A stretch of DNA of 7,609 nucleotides from Candidatus Sumerlaeota bacterium (GTDB lineage: Bacteria > Sumerlaeota > Sumerlaeia > MWCT01), in contig JAPLSR010000164.1 in NCBI GenBank assembly GCA_026398545.1, forward strand, positions 1 to 7,609, read 5' to 3'. Shown here piece by piece: positions 5,601 through 7,609 of the stretch (its first letter is position 1; each line of letters opens with the position of its first letter). The notes beneath the pieces were generated by a model. That model searched no databases and was not told the DNA's origin. It saw only the letters and a program-made list of their open reading frames with translations. The position numbers and the translations under genes were made by a program.

Positions 5601-7609
5601 CAGTTTTATTTGGATGATCCGAGCCAGCCCCCCATTGCACAGTTCCTTTGACCTTGCACACATAATAGGCGCGCCCGCCGCCGGGTTTGTCAAACCAGTA
5701 TGGGATAATAACATTTTTCGGAATGACATCGCATGTAATGGTTGGAGCGCTCTTGTCGCTGACGCAGGCGAAAAGGGAGGCATTGTCCGAGACCGCTTTT
5801 CCCTTGGGCGTCGCCTTGCAGATTATTTCAATATCCCCCGGATGGGGCGGGTGAATCTTCGTTGAGAACTCACCACCGCCCAGGTCATCCATCGGTTTCT
5901 CTTCAGATTGGTATGTGCCATCGGGACCAGTGATAATGTAGTAACATGTGACATCGGCATCCGTTTTTGAGATGACATTTCCAGAGAAATCGGTTATCTT
6001 GACCCGAACCTCAACAGGTCCTCCTAAGGGAAGCATCGGCTCGCAGAACCGACAGGTGCTATTGGGCAGTCTCTTCGGTTTCAGGTATTCAAACTTGTAA
6101 TACCAGTTGTTGATTTTGAAGAAACAGGCGGCATCTCCATCCGCAGTGGCACCTACAGAGCGTACTGCGAGCATCTCTCTATTATTATCCGTGTAAATAC
6201 TGCTCAGGGTGCCGGAAGGGACGGTGATTTTCTTGAGCGGAGATGTCGTCACCACATCCTTATCATCCGAGATTCTGAAATACCAGAGTTCATTTGTGGT
6301 ATCATTAACGACATAGACGCTGGTTCGTGCGCCGGCGGCGAATTTGGTCACACGGTTGAAGGTGCAGTTATCCACAGGTTTAATGGCGCTCATCGGCTCA
6401 AGGTAGGGCAGTCCCTGCATATCATGATTGAGTTTGAATGGGTAGATTGCCCCTTTATAGCCATTCTGATAAGCGCTCTTGCACATAACGTATTGTCCAT
6501 CGCCGGTGATGGCAATCATGCGGGTTTCGTCATTATTAATTGTGATAGATTTGGGATGAACATATTTGGTGGCGCGATATCTTAGGAAAACAGTGTCCAT
6601 ATCATTCAAATTAACCAGATAAATGCCCGAGTTTCTTGCATCTGCAATGAAGGCGATATTCTCTGTGGGATGAAAAACCATTTCTGAATATTTAAAATTC
6701 ACGGGTGTGGTAAGTGGCTTTCCCTGGTCATCATAGAAGATGACTTCTTCCAGACCGGTATTGCGGTAATCGATATTTTTTGTCTGGAATGGGATGGAGC
6801 CGTCGGATTTGGGGGTGCCGACAAGCAGACGCCCCGTGTTTAAATCCTCAAATGGCACAAACACTTTATTACATCCATAGAAGATATCCCCAATCGCCAT
6901 GCTACTCCCATTGAGATGCCATGGGGATTCATCCTTGGCGGGTTCAAAGACCGCCTGAATCGGGTGAAAATCCTGCACATCAAGACCGTTCATGAAGGCA
7001 AACAGACGGGAATAGATGGTGTATGGAACGCCGGTGGGAATATGTCTCACATAGGAGCCGTCACTGGGGATGTAAACAGTCGGGGGATGAGGCGAGACGC
7101 ATCCCTTTCTCGTCCCCGATATGAATCCATGGAATCCTGCTATTGTGAAATTATATGTCCAATTTGGAAGGAGGGCAGACTTTGATGTTACCGATGAGGC
7201 AAGTATCTGCAGGTCGCCATCGCCCTTGCAGCGGAAAAGACCCACAACGGGGTCAGTGCTTGATTTCTGGTTTATGGCGACATACCGAAGTTTGCCCGTT
7301 GGCGATATGGATATATAATGCCCAAGATAGCCGCGACCGCCCTTGAAGGGAACTTCCGTGTCAGAGGGAGTGTTCTTGATGTCATCATAGGATACCCAGT
7401 CAATCCATGACCTGTTGCGAGCGTTAATATAAAGATAATGGTTTTCTTCATTGAAAAGAATCTCGCTGATTATGCCGTCGCCCGGCGTGCGGTTGATGAG
7501 TTGGGGGGACTCATCCGGCGGGAGGGGAGGACACGGGTCAACAGGGGTTGGCGTGGGTGAGGGCGTGGGGGTATGAGTTATTGTGGGCGTTCCTGTTGGA
7601 GTTGGAGTA
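2653..7609 (-). CDS. Giant multidomain surface or secreted protein, propeller / Ig-like / cohesin-like (5' partial)
   Basis: The frame is open from the right edge to TAA at 2653-2655, giving 1651 visible residues; the start and any signal peptide lie outside. A GTG at 7245 is internal because clear coding sequence precedes it. Visible residues 1-36 are a Thr-Pro linker. Residues about 37-516 carry at least six propeller-like strand repeats, for example ISISPTGKLRYVA and MVFHPTENIAFIADARNS. Residues about 530-618 and 619-738 look like two Ig-like domains. Residues about 739-1071 are beta- and Gly-rich with a helical insert at 892-941 and match nothing I recognise. Residues about 1072-1421 form a second propeller-like region with repeated W-S-A-P-x-x-L units. 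Residues about 1505-1640 resemble a cohesin domain. About 27 cysteines suggest disulfides outside the cytoplasm. No catalytic site, transmembrane anchor or sorting tail is seen at the C-terminus, which ends in RGD. A role in adhesion or polymer binding is an inference only. Confidence 0.85.
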   Translation of the reverse strand, partial: TPTPTGTPTITHTPTPSPTPTPVDPCPPLPPDESPQLINRTPGDGIISEILFNEENHYLYINARNRSWIDWVSYDDIKNTPSDTEVPFKGGRGYLGHYISISPTGKLRYVAINQKSSTDPVVGLFRCKGDGDLQILASSVTSKSALLPNWTYNFTIAGFHGFISGTRKGCVSPHPPTVYIPSDGSYVRHIPTGVPYTIYSRLFAFMNGLDVQDFHPIQAVFEPAKDESPWHLNGSSMAIGDIFYGCNKVFVPFEDLNTGRLLVGTPKSDGSIPFQTKNIDYRNTGLEEVIFYDDQGKPLTTPVNFKYSEMVFHPTENIAFIADARNSGIYLVNLNDMDTVFLRYRATKYVHPKSITINNDETRMIAITGDGQYVMCKSAYQNGYKGAIYPFKLNHDMQGLPYLEPMSAIKPVDNCTFNRVTKFAAGARTSVYVVNDTTNELWYFRISDDKDVVTTSPLKKITVPSGTLSSIYTDNNREMLAVRSVGATADGDAACFFKINNWYYKFEYLKPKRLPNSTCRFCEPMLPLGGPVEVRVKITDFSGNVISKTDADVTCYYIITGPDGTYQSEEKPMDDLGGGEFSTKIHPPHPGDIEIICKATPKGKAVSDNASLFACVSDKSAPTITCDVIPKNVIIPYWFDKPGGGRAYYVCKVKGTVQWGAGSDHPNKTVTVYETKNPLICKQVTYLNLDTENDFEVSFELMKGEFPYFDQPIEFDLTAVAEKALDTIGSGLVHFVPSPQICVVSLDKYNTTQYGKYFEIKSVLYDSYISYKWTINLPPWADKFDFTFKGKDLKILGCEIPVINEVEINFTTSLKLVHAAFSDYRPPVVCESSGGVSGGATIPYGIGKFSGQLSASVKGTGYYKPDCDLMAFPVGTPKVEISGGGKLGGEISVLTLLKKLRTLEKVAKSDVFKNLLKWLGKVLENPAYKRVLKFLEECAAVSVSLVVQCTLKGDMVADPASPIYVRLTNFSGEFRKSVEPSISISLDRWFQLTIDFIIGVVSDPTDLTFSMASISTWTPGKITSGFIIIKGGWKAGIVSGDITKTPWVEVYYPEKPSGGVAPPQLAAVPDFLRADYNLLAVKPRTRINADDTPTTVVNNIYLFSTPFQIVQGTKRMIIYLHRRPDLPFERSTEIYYLYIDNDVLMSYGPVWEDTRFQDYPTAVFTADGNVLLACQSIKIDDFTAPDPSDIIASNNASAPYQEIAWALFNTTSLQWSAPVYLTNDTKEDFEPRLFIDHKNKPILLFQTSSSDGCFYTSENTKCALKFSRFDSGNFSAPQILVDNVGVPIRLDCHGYSDKTWLVYSRDQDDDALTTPDTQLYALCYTGTPQAWDATPTQLTSGAAYNDTPRLLADEQGRVRLIWQHNNEVWSSVGEPLAQNPQVLLKGEGLSRTQVSHFIQLLNGDIASLTSGYIGDKNNPGSFIYQPFYDYVDPTTGTLGTEGAGGGGANGSMYQFLVDAVGLPNEKVSALFFQRQITYSLDDINPSLDVGTASLMLYNFLPNPPEDYKIGIAMQCPERAKPGDTVYVNLIPNRRMKIYSSDFKITVDEGLTIKDVQLAAGMGNATIALDKRSATIIRSGADPVGFFLENTTLATMTIEVAENTSASAKHIFLTDLDSMGDFMTTEGMGMKFTSEPASLDIIFPASWYVRGD
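2689..3096 (-). other. Cohesin-like domain at the C-terminus of the giant protein
   Basis: The segment starts at YKIGIAMQCPERAKPGDTVY and contains, in order, GDTVYVNL, a strand pair around SSDFKITVDEGLTIKDVQLA, LATMTIEVAEN and a final strand near IFLTDLD. This is the order and spacing of a cohesin module: a G-D-x-V opening strand, a D-x-x-L-x-I-x-x-V core, and a late L-A-x-x-x-I-x-V strand. In cellulosomes cohesins bind dockerins, but cohesin-like domains also occur in many bacteria without cellulosomes. No dockerin repeat is seen in this window. Confidence 0.55.
3346..4395 (-). other. Second beta-propeller-like region of the giant protein
   Basis: About 350 residues contain a unit of roughly 57-65 residues seen four or five times. 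It reads as a hydrophobic strand, then W-S/D-x-P-x-x-L-T, then D-x-x-P-x-L-x-x-D-x-x-G and a strand ending near W. Examples are QWSAPVYLTND, FSAPQILVDN and WDATPTQLTSG. This layout is typical of sialidase-like six-bladed propellers, but the Asp-box S-x-D-x-G-x-x-W and the arginine triad of active sialidases are not evident, so a binding role is likelier than hydrolysis. Confidence 0.5.
7501..7608 (-). repeat. Thr-Pro-rich linker coding segment
   Basis: The first 22 visible residues alternate Thr and Pro with a few Gly, Ile, His and Ser, followed by a Pro-rich stretch with one Cys. Such linkers separate domains in exported bacterial proteins and may be O-glycosylated. It shows that at least one more domain, and the signal peptide, should lie to the right of the window. 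On the plus strand it appears as G- and T-rich DNA with imperfect 6-base periodicity. Confidence 0.75.

Noticed and set aside
7243..7245. GTG at 7245 as the start of the giant gene
   Set aside because: The frame stays open to the window edge and encodes propeller-like strands and a Thr-Pro linker before this codon; no ribosome binding site is evident.

Overview
The window looks like chromosomal DNA from an uncultivated environmental bacterium. Two intergenic gaps carry imperfect inverted repeats of the CACAGAG type and the GGATAAACA/AATCCTG type. A very large, apparently exported protein has a Thr-Pro repeat linker. I associate this combination with poorly cultured phyla around Omnitrophota, Sumerlaeota and the PVC group, but the phylum cannot be fixed from the sequence alone. 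No rRNA, tRNA, CRISPR array, transposase or phage gene is visible.

Layout: positions 1-276 (+) hold the last 91 codons of an unidentified protein. After a 124-base gap with a plausible promoter comes an HtpX-like M48 membrane metalloprotease (401-1264, +). A 147-base gap carrying an imperfect inverted repeat separates it from a complete class A DnaJ co-chaperone (1412-2527, +) with J domain, Gly/Phe region and all four CxxCxGxG zinc motifs. A 125-base convergent gap follows (2528-2652), with a palindrome, a second imperfect inverted repeat and a weak possible terminator for dnaJ.

The rest of the window (2653-7609, -) is a single open frame of 1651 visible codons that runs off the right edge, so its N-terminus is missing. 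In protein order it shows a Thr-Pro linker, a first beta-propeller-like region, two Ig-like regions, an unassigned beta-rich region with a helical insert, a second propeller-like region built from a repeated W-S-x-P-x-x-L motif, and a C-terminal cohesin-like domain. It is most likely a cell-surface or secreted multidomain protein whose ligand is unknown.

HtpX and DnaJ both act in protein quality control and lie in the same orientation, so they may be co-expressed, but no heat-shock operator (CIRCE) or sigma-32 promoter was found. The surface protein is on the opposite strand and is probably an independent unit. I see no convincing new multi-gene system. The least explained element is the giant modular surface protein.
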